Source of the DNA: Paractinoplanes deccanensis
GTDB taxonomy: Bacteria; Actinomycetota; Actinomycetes; Mycobacteriales; Micromonosporaceae
Direction: 5' to 3'
Assembly (NCBI RefSeq): GCF_016862115.1
Contig: NZ_BOMI01000003.1
Coordinates: 86,625 to 150,624 of the forward strand
DNA: 64,000 bases
The position numbers and the translations under genes were made by a program. Each line of letters begins with the position of its first letter. The first letter of the stretch is position 1. The notes under the pieces are model-generated. The model saw only the letters and a program-made list of their open reading frames with translations. It searched no databases and was not told where the DNA came from. This document shows, piece after piece, positions 33,921-43,223 of this stretch.

Positions 33921-35074
33921 GCGACCGGCACCACGCCGATCCGTTCGAGGAGGCGGCCGTAGGCGGCCACCGACCGCTCCCACGAGGAGGGGTCGGTGTG
34001 CCGCCTTCCCGTCTTCTCCACGGCGGAGACGATCGAGGCGGCGAGGGCGGACGGGGAGGCGGCCGGCGCGAAGACCGTGCCGGTGTACTCCTCCGCCGCC
34101 TCGACGAGCCCGCCGACGGCGGTGACCACCACGGGCAGGCCGTGGCTCATCGCGATGTGCAGCGGCCCGCTGGCCGAGCTGCGCCGGTACGGCAGCACGA
34201 CCACGTCGGCCGCCGCGAAGAACCCGTCCACCTCGGCGTCGGTCACGTACCGGTTGACGAAGGCGATGCGGTCGCGGGCCGGCGACGCGGCGATCAGCTC
34301 GGCCGGCAGCGTCCACCCCTCCCAGGTCTCGCCCACCACGGTGAGCTCGTAGTCCTCCGGCAGCGCGGCGAAGGCCTCGATCAGATCCTCCAGCCCCTTG
34401 TACGGGCGGATCGTGCCGAAGAAGAGCAGCCGCGTCCCCGGCGACGGCGTGCGCGTGCGCGGGGCCGGCACCGAGTGGTGGTCGAACGGCCCGTGCAGCG
34501 CGATCTCGTCCGGCACGCCCGCGAGGTCGTACGTCTGCCGCAGCGCCACCCGGTCGAAGCGCGAGTGGACGACGACGCCGTCGGTCGCGCGCAGCAGCGG
34601 CCGGATGAGCGTGCGGCAGTAGAGCGACGCCCACCGGTGCGCGGCCTCGCCGGTGTCCTGCACCTCGTGGAACTCGACCACCACCTTGATCCCGGCGAGC
34701 CGGGCGGCGAGGCAGAGGGCCAGGTACGAGTGCAGCACCGTCCCCGTCCACCACTGGAGCACCAGCACGTCGGGCCGGAAGTCGCGCAGGAACCGCACGG
34801 CCCGGATCAGGCTCGGCACGGCCCACCAGTCGACGCCGTCGTAGACGCGCACCCGGCCGTCGTAGTCGAGGTCGTTGAGGCGCCGGCCCACCCGCCCGCG
34901 CCCGGGGTAGAGCCGGGTCGGCAGCAGCTGCCGCATGAGGATCGCGCCGACCTCGTAGCGGGTGGCGAGGGCGTTGCTGAGCCGGCAGGTGTAGTAGCTG
35001 ATGCCGGAGAGGAAGCGCCAGCCGGAGCCGACGACGACGATCCTCGTCGGTCCCCTATCCGAAGACGCACTCAC
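33854..35074 (-). CDS. Glycosyltransferase family 4
   Basis: A 406-residue GT-B glycosyltransferase. The N-terminal Rossmann half begins VVVGSGWRFLSGISYY and the C-terminal half has the nucleotide-sugar region FFGTIRPYKGLEDLIEAF and the E-x7-E region reduced to SGPLHIAMSHGLPVV. GTG at 35074 has GGAGGT 5 nt upstream, lying inside the upstream gene, which it overlaps by 20 bp. It is the last gene of the seven-gene polysaccharide operon. Donor and acceptor unknown. Confidence 0.9.
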   Translation of the reverse strand: MSASSDRGPTRIVVVGSGWRFLSGISYYTCRLSNALATRYEVGAILMRQLLPTRLYPGRGRVGRRLNDLDYDGRVRVYDGVDWWAVPSLIRAVRFLRDFRPDVLVLQWWTGTVLHSYLALCLAARLAGIKVVVEFHEVQDTGEAAHRWASLYCRTLIRPLLRATDGVVVHSRFDRVALRQTYDLAGVPDEIALHGPFDHHSVPAPRTRTPSPGTRLLFFGTIRPYKGLEDLIEAFAALPEDYELTVVGETWEGWTLPAELIAASPARDRIAFVNRYVTDAEVDGFFAAADVVVLPYRRSSASGPLHIAMSHGLPVVVTAVGGLVEAAEEYTGTVFAPAASPSALAASIVSAVEKTGRRHTDPSSWERSVAAYGRLLERIGVVPVAQDATITASSNQTVPLFSPDLM

Positions 35075-36281
35075 GGTAGACCTCCTCGATCTGCGGTACG
35101 ACGCGCGCGGCGGTGTAGTCGAGGCCGCGCTGGTGACCGGCCACGCGCAACCGGTCGGCGAGGCCGGGCTGGGTGAGCACGCGGACGATGGCGGCGGCGA
35201 GCCAGCCGGCGTCGCCGGGCGGGACGTGCAGGCCGGTCTCGCCGTCGCGGATCATGTCGGCGAGACCGCCGGTCCGCGAGGCGATCAGCGGGGCGCCGGC
35301 GAGCAGCGCCTCGACCGCGACCTGGCCCATCGCCTCGAGCAGGGAGGGCACGATGCCGGCCGCGGCGCCGTGCCAGGCGGCCATCACCTCGTGGTGGGGC
35401 ACGTCGTGCCGCACGATCACGCCGTCGGGGATCGGCGGGGTGTCGTGCCGCGGGGTGCCGATGCAGACCAGCGGAGGCCGCTCCGCGCCGAGGCCGGCGA
35501 GCCGGGCGTACGCGTCGAAGAGCACGTCGATGCCCTTGTGCGGGCCGAGCGCGCCGACGAAGAGCAGGTAGGGCCGCTCCGGCAGCCAGGCGGGGCGCGG
35601 CGTGCGCCGGGCCAGGTCGTCGAGACCGTCCGGGACGAGGCTGCTGATCACCCGGACGGGCAGGTCGCCGGGGACACGGCCGTGCCCGATGGCGCGCGCG
35701 ACGGCCGGCGAGATCGCGGTGAGCGCGTCGATGCCACGGTGCCGCTGAGAGCGCAGCGCGGTGGTGAGCAGGGCCGCGCGCGGGCGCCCGTACTGGCCGG
35801 AGGCGCACGGCAGGCAGCGGCCGAGGCGCGGGCCGCCGCAGGTGCCGCCGTCGCGGGCGAAGGTCTTCTTGACGCAGGTGAGCCCGAAGTCGTGGGCGGT
35901 GTGCACGTGCGGCCGGCCGAGGCGGCCCGGGCGCAGCGGCAGGTAGCTGTACATCATCCAGTCGTGGCTGTGGACCACGTCGTAGTCGGTGGACCGCAGC
36001 TCCGCCCGGATCGCCGCGATGGTCAGCGGGTCGGCGGTGGTCGGGTGGAACGGCTTCGCCGCGTCCTGGTTCATGCCGGGCAGCACGGTGTTGGCGACGC
36101 TGCGCACGCGCTTCACCCGTACCCCGTTGATCTGTTCGTCGTGGGCCGCGCGCGGTGTCGCGAGGGTGAGCACGGTGACCTCGTGCCCGCGCCGCACCAG
36201 CTCCTCGCTGCTGGTGGCGATGCTGCGCTCAAGCCCGCCGATGATCGGCGCGTACAGGTTGGACAGGTGCAGGATTCTCAA
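35055..36281 (-). CDS. Glycosyltransferase family 4
   Basis: A 408-residue GT4 enzyme: N-terminal LHLSNLYAPIIGGLERS with the glycine-rich acceptor loop, and C-terminal FVGALGPHKGIDVLFDAY and the E-x7-E motif PSLLEAMGQVAVEALLAG. It contains a Cys cluster (CGGPRLGRCLPC) in the middle that may bind zinc. ATG at 36281 overlaps the flippase gene by 53 bp. It is one of three GT4 enzymes in the operon, likely adding successive sugars to a lipid carrier. Confidence 0.92.
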   Translation of the reverse strand: MRILHLSNLYAPIIGGLERSIATSSEELVRRGHEVTVLTLATPRAAHDEQINGVRVKRVRSVANTVLPGMNQDAAKPFHPTTADPLTIAAIRAELRSTDYDVVHSHDWMMYSYLPLRPGRLGRPHVHTAHDFGLTCVKKTFARDGGTCGGPRLGRCLPCASGQYGRPRAALLTTALRSQRHRGIDALTAISPAVARAIGHGRVPGDLPVRVISSLVPDGLDDLARRTPRPAWLPERPYLLFVGALGPHKGIDVLFDAYARLAGLGAERPPLVCIGTPRHDTPPIPDGVIVRHDVPHHEVMAAWHGAAAGIVPSLLEAMGQVAVEALLAGAPLIASRTGGLADMIRDGETGLHVPPGDAGWLAAAIVRVLTQPGLADRLRVAGHQRGLDYTAARVVPQIEEVYRECVFG

Positions 36282-37518
36282 CTTTTCTCCAAAAGGCGTG
36301 GACCGCGACCGCGACGGCGCCCGCGCACTGGCCGGTGAGCCAGGCGATGCCGGCGCCCTCGATACCGGTGCCGGGCAGCCAGAGCCAGGTCAGCGCGAGG
36401 CAGATGACCGCCATCAGCAGGTTGAGCCGCAGGCAGCGGCGGTATTCGCCGAGCGAGCGCCAGTGCGCCACGGCGAGGTTGGTGATCGCGTCGGGGATCG
36501 CGGCGAGCACGAGGATCCGCAGCAGCAGCTCGCCCTCGGCCGCGTAGCCGGGGCTGAACAGCGCGAGGATCGGGCCGCCGCAGGTGAACAGGACCAGCGC
36601 GGGCAGGCCGATCACGACGAGCACGACCAGGGCGGCGCGCGGCAGGCTCGCGCCGGCCTTGTTGGTGCGCTCGGCATACATCGCGGAGGCCACCGCCGGC
36701 GACACCATGAACAGCACCGAGGCGGTCATCCACGCCACGTAGAAGTGGCCGTTCGCCTCGGCGCCCAGCCGCGCGGTGACCAGCACGGGCAGCAGTGCGC
36801 TCGGCCCGGCCTGGGCCAGGTTGATCAGGTGGTGCCCGGTCAGCGCGCCGCGCACGTGCCCCAGCTCGCCGCCGATGCCGGCGACCCGCAGTCTCGCTCC
36901 CGGCCGCAGCCGGGTCAGGCTCACCACCAGGGTGTACGCCGTGACGGTCAGCGAGGGCAGCGTCCATGCCAACAGCACGGCTGCCGCACCCCCGACGCCG
37001 GCCCAGGTCAGCACGCCGAGGGTGACCACCTTGCCGCCGGCCACCCCGAGGTTGCGCCAGAGCATCCCGTGGCTGGCCCGGTGCGCGACGAAGACATGGT
37101 CGAGCAGCGTCGACGCGGTGAGCGCGACCGCCGTGGCGATCAGCGCGAGCGCCCCGCCCTCGCTGCCCAGGAACGCGAAGTTGCCGGCGACGGCGGGCAG
37201 CACGGCGACCGCGACGAACGACGCGACAGCGGTCGAGGTGCAGCCGGCCAGCAGGCCGCCGCTGACGATCCGCGACCAGCCGGCCGGGTCGGCGGCCGGC
37301 AGCCGCTGGATGAACATGTGGCCGATGCCCAGGTTGGACACCATGCTCACGACGGTGGCGACCGAGATCAGCGCGGTGGCGGCGCCGATCGCCGGCTGCG
37401 GCAGCTCGCGCGCGGCGATCATCCAGTAGAGGTAGCCGAGGCCGGCGGTGCCGACCGTGCTGGCCATGATCAGGACGCTGTTGCGGGCCAGTGAGTCCCG
37501 CGCGACCGCCTTCAGCAC
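36229..37518 (-). CDS. Polysaccharide flippase (Wzx/MOP-type membrane protein)
   Basis: A 429-residue protein with about 12-14 membrane helices. It begins ARNSVLIMASTVGTAGLGYLYWMIAARELP, the pattern of Wzx/O-antigen translocases of the MOP superfamily, which flip lipid-linked oligosaccharides to the outer face. It overlaps the following GT4 gene by 53 bp and the preceding membrane gene by 7 bp. Its presence implies a polyprenyl-linked repeat unit assembled inside the cell. Confidence 0.88.
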   Translation of the reverse strand: MLKAVARDSLARNSVLIMASTVGTAGLGYLYWMIAARELPQPAIGAATALISVATVVSMVSNLGIGHMFIQRLPAADPAGWSRIVSGGLLAGCTSTAVASFVAVAVLPAVAGNFAFLGSEGGALALIATAVALTASTLLDHVFVAHRASHGMLWRNLGVAGGKVVTLGVLTWAGVGGAAAVLLAWTLPSLTVTAYTLVVSLTRLRPGARLRVAGIGGELGHVRGALTGHHLINLAQAGPSALLPVLVTARLGAEANGHFYVAWMTASVLFMVSPAVASAMYAERTNKAGASLPRAALVVLVVIGLPALVLFTCGGPILALFSPGYAAEGELLLRILVLAAIPDAITNLAVAHWRSLGEYRRCLRLNLLMAVICLALTWLWLPGTGIEGAGIAWLTGQCAGAVAVAVHAFWRKVENPAPVQPVRADHRRA

Positions 37519-38306
37519 GCCCGGGCACCTCGCCCGCTCGCCCCGCCTCGCCCGGTCTCTGCCCCCCGGCCGTAGAGCACCGTGCTCGTGGCGCCGAGGC
37601 TGACCTCGATGCGGTGCAGGCAGCCGTCCGGCGGGGACGGGACGTAGACCTCGACGGCCCGGGTCGTGTCGGCGCTGACCCGCAGCGGGCGCGCCGAGAC
37701 GAGGCGGTCGCCGACGCGCACGCGCAGCGGCTCGACGGCCTCCGGCTCTCCGGCGCTGCTCACCCGGATCGGCAGCATCAGGCCGCCGGCCGGGATGCGC
37801 ACGGGGCCGGCTACGTCACCGGCCCACCCGTTCAGCGCGAGGCTCGTGTAGCCCGGTTCCGGCGGGTGCGGCAGGGCGTCGTACACCCGAACCGCCGCGA
37901 CCCCCACGACCAGGGTGAGCAGACCCGGGACCGCCACCGCGGCGGCGGTGCGGGCGAGGCGCGGGTCGCCCGCCACCCGGCCGGCGCGCTCGCGCAGCAG
38001 CACCACGACGGCCACGGCGGCGAGCAGGCCGGCGAGCCCGGCGGCGATCGACTCCTCGTGGATCCGCACGCCGGCGGCGTGCAGGCCGATCGCGGTGAAC
38101 GGCAGGCTCACCAGGCCGGCCACGGTCGCCAGCCCCAGCCGGGCCAGGGCGGGCATGCTCTCGGCGGCGAGCGCGCGCAGCCACAGCTCGCCCAGGGCGA
38201 GCAGCACGACGAGGAGCAGGACGGGCGAGGCGAGCGGGACACCACGGCCGAGGGCGAGCACGAGCAGCGCCGCGTACGCGACCACGAGCAGGCGCGGGGT
38301 CGTCAT
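37512..38306 (-). CDS. Membrane protein with outer beta domain (DUF1616-like)
   Basis: A 264-residue protein: about five to six membrane helices in the first 150 residues, followed by an outer domain rich in beta strands (GPVRIPAGGLMLPIRV, CLHRIEVSLG). It resembles DUF1616-type proteins found in glycan clusters, but the match is weak. ATG at 38306 overlaps the stop of the upstream membrane gene (ATGA) and its end overlaps the flippase start. Possible partner of the GT-C-like membrane protein. Confidence 0.7.
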   Translation of the reverse strand: MTTPRLLVVAYAALLVLALGRGVPLASPVLLLVVLLALGELWLRALAAESMPALARLGLATVAGLVSLPFTAIGLHAAGVRIHEESIAAGLAGLLAAVAVVVLLRERAGRVAGDPRLARTAAAVAVPGLLTLVVGVAAVRVYDALPHPPEPGYTSLALNGWAGDVAGPVRIPAGGLMLPIRVSSAGEPEAVEPLRVRVGDRLVSARPLRVSADTTRAVEVYVPSPPDGCLHRIEVSLGATSTVLYGRGAETGRGGASGRGARAC

Positions 38307-40210
38307 CGCGCCACCCGCTCGAAGTCGAAGCGGTAGATCGCGATGTTGCCGCTGTCGTAGATCTTGATGGTCCACGGCGTGCTGTCGAACTTGGTCAGCT
38401 GGCCCAGCGTGAACGCGGGCCGGCCGTCGTGCGGGATCGGCTCGTTGGTCTCGAAGTAGATCTGGATCTCCGGCACCTCCCGGGCCATCCGCTTGTCGAC
38501 GACGAGGTAGCCGAAGCGCCACGCGTCGAGCTGCTCGATCAGCCGCCGCGGCGCGGGCTGGCCGGGCTGCGTCAGATAGAGGTCGTACGTGGGAAAGGTG
38601 ACCGACCCGGTGACCGGGTTCTGCCCGCCGTACGAGCCGAAGATCAGCCCCGAGTACCGGTCGGCGACGATCCGCAGCTCGCGCCCCTGGGTCGCGCGCA
38701 GCCACGCCGACGCGGCCCGCACCTCGGGAATGGACGAGCGGGTGTCCGAGCCGAAGACCGGCGGGCCGGGGAAGCGGTACGACGGGTTCATGCCGGCGGT
38801 CGTGTTGCCGACCAGCACCACCGTGCAGGCGCCGAGCAGCAGGCCCGCGGTCACCGCCCGGCCGGCCCGGCGCGCGGCCCGGTCGAGCAGCGCCACCACG
38901 AGCGGGGCGACGACCAGCGCGATCCCGAGATAGCTGAACGCCCACGACCGCCGCGCGCCCTCGGCGCCGGACGGAGTGAGGATCAGCAGCGCCGCCGGGA
39001 AGTAGCAGGAGCCGAGCACCAGCATCGCCAGCGCGCCGCTGCGGGCCACCGGCTCGGCGCCGTGCCCGCGCCGCAGCCGCAGCGCCGCGGCCACCATCGC
39101 GATCGCCGCGAGGCCCTGCGCGGCGAACGCCGCGGCCCGCTCCCACCAGGGCGTGCTCGAGGCGCGGAACAGCGTGCGGCCGCCCCCGCCGCCGTCGCCG
39201 GCCATCCCGGCGAACTGGTCGAGCGCCCGGGCCAGGTAGGGGTCGAGGTAGCCCGCCGTCCGCGGCGCGACCAGCGCCAGCCAGGCCACCACCAGCGCGG
39301 CGGCCGCGAGGGTCAGCGCCCACGCGGTCAGCGGCACCGCGACCGGCGTGCCCCGCCGCACGGCCCGGACGGTGACCACCAGGCAGATGATGATCATGAC
39401 GGCGATCAGGGCGAGCGCGGTCAGGTGGTGCGTCGCGATCGTTGCGCCGGAGAGCATCACGGTCACCGCGGCCCAGCCGGCACGCGACCGGCGGGCCGGG
39501 CCGCGCATCGCCCGGTGCAGCGCCACCAGCGTCCAGACGAGCAGCGCGATCGCCAGCGACTCGTAGCCGAACTGGGTGTCGAAGAAGAGGAACGAGCTGT
39601 TCAGGCTGTAGATGACCGCGGCGACCGCGGCGACCCGGCCGTCCTGCCAGATCTCGTCGGCCAGCACTGTCACGCCGAGCACCACGAGCACGTGCGCGGC
39701 GGCCAGCACGAGCAGCGCGGCGTGCCAGACCGAGACGCCGGTGAGCGCGCTGACCGAGGCCACCGTGGAGTGCAGGCCGGGGAAGTCGCCGACCACCTTG
39801 ACGATCGGGTTCTGCTCGAACAGCCGGCCGTCGAGCAGGATCTGTTTGCTCTGCCGCCAGTGGGCGAACTCGTCGTGGTAGAGCGGGCCGAACGGGTTGC
39901 GCAGCAGCTTCGGCAGGAAGGTGAAGCCGGCGTACCCGGCGAGCACGGCGACGCGCAGCCGCGGGCCGGTCGAGCGGTGCACCGCCCAGCAGACGGCGGG
40001 CAGCGTGAACACGAGCATGCCGAGCCAGAACAGACCGAACTGGGTGCCCCGGTCCCACTCTGCGGCCCGGTTCGCGGCCACCAGCAGCGCCGCCCCGGCC
40101 GTGCCCGCGGCGGTCAGCGAGGCGGCACACCACCACCACGGCCGCGCCGTCCGCGCCTCGGGCGCGGCCGGCGCGCTCTGATCGGGGCGGGCGAGCAGGG
40201 TCACCGTCAT
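38303..40210 (-). CDS. Multi-spanning membrane glycosyltransferase-like protein (GT-C type)
   Basis: A 635-residue protein with about 13 membrane helices and a C-terminal outer domain. The outer loop after the third helix has acidic residues (LYHDEFAHWR), as expected for metal-dependent GT-C enzymes that use polyprenyl-phosphate sugars; a long helix-rich middle and the ATHHLTALALI segment follow. The family could not be named with certainty. ATG at 40210 overlaps the GT4 stop (ATGA). The polyprenyl-phosphate sugar donor could be made by the GT2 enzyme at the head of the operon. Confidence 0.75.
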   Translation of the reverse strand: MTVTLLARPDQSAPAAPEARTARPWWWCAASLTAAGTAGAALLVAANRAAEWDRGTQFGLFWLGMLVFTLPAVCWAVHRSTGPRLRVAVLAGYAGFTFLPKLLRNPFGPLYHDEFAHWRQSKQILLDGRLFEQNPIVKVVGDFPGLHSTVASVSALTGVSVWHAALLVLAAAHVLVVLGVTVLADEIWQDGRVAAVAAVIYSLNSSFLFFDTQFGYESLAIALLVWTLVALHRAMRGPARRSRAGWAAVTVMLSGATIATHHLTALALIAVMIIICLVVTVRAVRRGTPVAVPLTAWALTLAAAALVVAWLALVAPRTAGYLDPYLARALDQFAGMAGDGGGGGRTLFRASSTPWWERAAAFAAQGLAAIAMVAAALRLRRGHGAEPVARSGALAMLVLGSCYFPAALLILTPSGAEGARRSWAFSYLGIALVVAPLVVALLDRAARRAGRAVTAGLLLGACTVVLVGNTTAGMNPSYRFPGPPVFGSDTRSSIPEVRAASAWLRATQGRELRIVADRYSGLIFGSYGGQNPVTGSVTFPTYDLYLTQPGQPAPRRLIEQLDAWRFGYLVVDKRMAREVPEIQIYFETNEPIPHDGRPAFTLGQLTKFDSTPWTIKIYDSGNIAIYRFDFERVAR

Positions 40211-41310
40211 CGGCCGGCCTGTTGGATGACGCGCACCCGCGGGGCGACGCTCGCGTAGACCTCCCGGGTCGCCACCACGACGTCGTGCCAGGTCGGCAGC
40301 GGGCTGCGGCCGTGCGCGGCCCGCTCCGCGCCCGCGGCCACCCGCAGGGCGCCGGCCAGCGCGGCCTCGTCGTCGGGGTTGACCAGCCACAACGGCACGC
40401 CCGGCCCGGCCATCGCGGCGAGCTCGCGGTGCGCCGGGATGAAGGACGCCACCGTCGGGATGCCGGCGGTCAGCGCGTCGGCCACGGCCATCCCGAACGC
40501 CTCGTGCTCCGAGGCGGAGACCAGCGCGGCGGCGGCCGCCATCCGGCCGGCGAACGCCTCGTCGGAGAGGCGGCCGTGGAACGCCACCCGGTCCGGGCCG
40601 AGGCCGAGGCGGCGGGCCAGCTGCTCGAGCTCCTCCCGGGCCGCTCCGGCGCCGACCACGTCGAGCCGGTGGTCGCCGGGCAGGTGCACCATCGCCCGGA
40701 TCACCCGGTCGACCCGCTTGTAGCGCTCGAGCCGCCCGACGCAGAGGACGGACGTGCCCTCCTCCGGCTCGCACCGCAGGGCCGGCAGCGGATCGGTGCC
40801 GTTCGGCACCACCACCATCCGGTCGCGCGCCTCGGGGAAGTGGCGGAGCAGCAGCTCGCGCTCGGCCCGGGTGACGCAGATGATCCGGCCCGAGCGGGCC
40901 ACGATCCGGCGGCCCACCGGGCGGTAGAGCGGGTGCAGGGCGGCGCGCAGGCGGCTGTGCCCGGTGCCGTGGTAGTGCGGCGTGAACACCAGCGGCGTGC
41001 TGTTGGTGAGCGCGGCGGGCAGCGCGGCGAGCGCGTGGTAGCTGTGCGCGTGCAGCACGTCGTACCGCCCGGCGTTGCGGCGCAACCACCGCCAGAGCGC
41101 GAGCGAGAAGCGGTAGTTGGCCGCCGAAACCGTGAGCGGGAAACGCCGCACGAGCACGCCGTCGATCGACTCCTCCGAGCCCACGGCGTGCTGGGTGAGC
41201 ACCTCCACCTGGTCGCCGTCGGCAACGAGCGCCGCGCAGAGCCGGCGCGCGTGCGTCTCCACCCCGCCGATGTCGGGGTGGTAGGCGTTCGTGACGACGC
41301 CGATCCTCAC
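40207..41310 (-). CDS. Glycosyltransferase family 4
   Basis: A 367-residue GT4 enzyme: VVTNAYHPDIGGVETHARRL at the start (acceptor loop), CVGRLERYKRVDRVIRAM in the nucleotide-sugar half and SASEHEAFGMAVADALTAG as the E-x7-E motif. GTG at 41310 is chosen because it begins at the first beta strand and overlaps the GT2 stop (GTGA); the open frame to 41361 adds a basic tail only. Its TGA overlaps the following ATG. Confidence 0.92.
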   Translation of the reverse strand: MRIGVVTNAYHPDIGGVETHARRLCAALVADGDQVEVLTQHAVGSEESIDGVLVRRFPLTVSAANYRFSLALWRWLRRNAGRYDVLHAHSYHALAALPAALTNSTPLVFTPHYHGTGHSRLRAALHPLYRPVGRRIVARSGRIICVTRAERELLLRHFPEARDRMVVVPNGTDPLPALRCEPEEGTSVLCVGRLERYKRVDRVIRAMVHLPGDHRLDVVGAGAAREELEQLARRLGLGPDRVAFHGRLSDEAFAGRMAAAAALVSASEHEAFGMAVADALTAGIPTVASFIPAHRELAAMAGPGVPLWLVNPDDEAALAGALRVAAGAERAAHGRSPLPTWHDVVVATREVYASVAPRVRVIQQAGR

Positions 41311-42137
41311 CGCACGCGCTCCGCCGCGCGCCGGGCGCCGGCCTGGCGGCGGCGCGGCCACTCGCGGGCGATCGTGCGCAGCACCCGGATGCCGTCGGTG
41401 AACGCGTTGAGGTTGCTCTCGCCGTGGATGCGCTGCTGCTCGAAGCTGGGCACCTCGACGATGCGCAGGCGGGCCCGGGCGGCGCGCAGGTTGAGCAGGG
41501 TCTCGATCTCGAAACCGTCGCCCCAGAGGCGGCCGTCGCGGCTCTTGGCCGGCGCGGGGCTCGTGCTGTCCAGGTCGAAGACGTCGAGGCAGCGCGACCA
41601 GAAGGCGTTGTAGCCGTAGCAGAGGTCGCTGTAGCGCGTCCGGAAGAGGACGTTGACCATGAGGCTGAGGCAGTGGTTGCCCATCCGCCGCAGCCGGGTG
41701 ATGTCGGCGCTGCCGCCGCTGCCGCTGAAGCGCGAGCCCTTGGCGAAGTCGGCGCCCGAGCGCAGGGCCGCGACGAAGCTGGGGATCTCCTTGGGGTCGG
41801 TCGACCCGTCCGCGTCGATCATGACGATGATGTCGCCGGTCGCGGCGGCGAAGCCGCAGGCCAGCGCGTTGCCCTTGCCCCTGCGGTTCTGGGTGACGAC
41901 GCGAATGCCGGGCATGAGCCGGCGGGCGGTCTCGACGGTGTCGTCGGTGGAGCCGCCGTCGACCAGGATCACCTCGTCGACCTCGGGCAGGCGGGCCATC
42001 ACGTGCGGCAGGTTCTTCGCCTCGTTGAGGGCGGGGATGATGACGCTGACCAGGGGCTCGCTCGCGGGCACCACCACCGGCGGCGGTAGCTCGGTTCCCG
42101 TCCCGGCCTCGGGGCGGACGTAGGGGACCGTAGACAT
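41307..42137 (-). CDS. Family 2 glycosyltransferase (polyprenyl-phosphate sugar synthase-like)
   Basis: A 276-residue GT-A enzyme of the dolichol-phosphate mannosyltransferase type. Motifs: SVIIPALNEAKNLPHVM, LVDGGSTDDTVE and the metal-binding MIDADGSTDP (DxD). It has no membrane helices of its own, so it makes a sugar-phospho-polyprenol at the inner membrane face or starts the repeat. ATG at 42137 has GGGAG about 7 nt upstream. First gene of the seven-gene operon (42137 to 33854), in which all neighbouring genes overlap. Confidence 0.93.
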   Translation of the reverse strand: MSTVPYVRPEAGTGTELPPPVVVPASEPLVSVIIPALNEAKNLPHVMARLPEVDEVILVDGGSTDDTVETARRLMPGIRVVTQNRRGKGNALACGFAAATGDIIVMIDADGSTDPKEIPSFVAALRSGADFAKGSRFSGSGGSADITRLRRMGNHCLSLMVNVLFRTRYSDLCYGYNAFWSRCLDVFDLDSTSPAPAKSRDGRLWGDGFEIETLLNLRAARARLRIVEVPSFEQQRIHGESNLNAFTDGIRVLRTIAREWPRRRQAGARRAAERVR

Positions 42138-42270
42138 GACTGTTCTCCCAAGGCTCGGTTTTTCAATCCGGTTAAGGGCGGTGGTGGGGTGGTCGGACCG
42201 GGAGGGTGGCTTTCGCCGGGGACGCCGGCGCCGCCATCACGCCCGGCGGCACCGGCGGTTTTTCGTTCGG

Positions 42271-43053
42271 TCAGGCCCCTGCGCCGTCGAGCGACCAGGA
42301 GTAGACGTCCTGCTTCGACAGGGCGGTGCCGGTGCCGGCCGTGAAGCCGGCCCACGCCTCGGAGTCCTCGACCTCGTCGGCCAGGTTCACCTCGTGCTCC
42401 AGGGCCAGCTGCTCCTCGGAGCCCGCGCTCAGCGACTTGACGTAGACGCGGAGCATCGACTCCTCGGCGTCGTACTCGACCCGGGCCGAGAACGGCTTGC
42501 CGTACAGCGGGATCCCGGCCTCGGCCGTGCCGGCCTGGAAGTCGGGGTTGCCGCCCAGCACGACGGCGAGGTGGTTGCTGCTCGGGTCGCTCGTGTTCTG
42601 CCAGGTGTCGAACTCGACCGCGACGCTGGGCTTGATGCCGCGGTAGCCGAGGCCGCCGCCCCATCCGCCGAGCGCGCGCGGGCTCTTGGACTGCACGACG
42701 AAGGCGATGCCGTCCGCGCCGGGCCGGCCGTGGTGCAGGTAGACCTTGAAGGTCGACTCGAACGACTGCGTGACGTCGATCTTCTGGGTCGACCAGGCCG
42801 AGCCCATCTGCTTGTATCCGCCGGCGGTGAGCCGGAGGACACGCTGGTCGACCTTGCTGCCCGACGACCAGATCAGGTCGGCGCTGCCGTTGCGGTCGAG
42901 GGTCGCCGACGCGCCCTTGAAGGTCTCGTAGTCGATGAGCGGGTCGTCGGACGCCGCCATCGCGCCGCTCGGGGACAGGGCTGCCGCTATCGACAGGGCG
43001 AAGGCGGCGACCAGACCTCCCCGGACAGCTCTCGTGGAACGTGAAGAAGACAC
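42271..43053 (-). CDS. Secreted L-type lectin-domain protein
   Basis: A 260-residue secreted protein. A Ser/Arg-rich signal peptide ends near AMAASD; the rest is a legume (L-type) lectin fold: DGIAFVVQS, then SVAVEFDTWQN with the typical metal/sugar-binding Asp and Asn, and GFTAGTG at the end. It is likely to bind a surface or external glycan. GTG at 43053 has GGAG 9 nt upstream; TTG at 43068 is less likely. It lies directly upstream of the polysaccharide operon on the same strand and may recognise its product. Confidence 0.85.
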   Translation of the reverse strand: MSSSRSTRAVRGGLVAAFALSIAAALSPSGAMAASDDPLIDYETFKGASATLDRNGSADLIWSSGSKVDQRVLRLTAGGYKQMGSAWSTQKIDVTQSFESTFKVYLHHGRPGADGIAFVVQSKSPRALGGWGGGLGYRGIKPSVAVEFDTWQNTSDPSSNHLAVVLGGNPDFQAGTAEAGIPLYGKPFSARVEYDAEESMLRVYVKSLSAGSEEQLALEHEVNLADEVEDSEAWAGFTAGTGTALSKQDVYSWSLDGAGA

Positions 43054-43211
43054 GGTTCTGCGCTCCAATTCGGATGATTTGCCCCAAGTAGGACGTGGCC
43101 TAAAGTAGGGCAGCGCACTGAATCGCGTGAGCGAGTCTCGACTATTTGTCCCTAATGGGAGGCTCTCGGCCGGTTAGTCCGCGCCGACGTCGAGCCGTAT
43201 GGTGCTGCCCT

Positions 43212-43217
43212 TACGAT
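43212..43217 (+). promoter_or_regulatory. Leaderless -10 box of the glycerophosphodiesterase gene
   Basis: TACGAT followed by 6 nt and GTG 43224, without a Shine-Dalgarno sequence. Confidence 0.5.
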
Positions 43218-43223
43218 CAGCGC

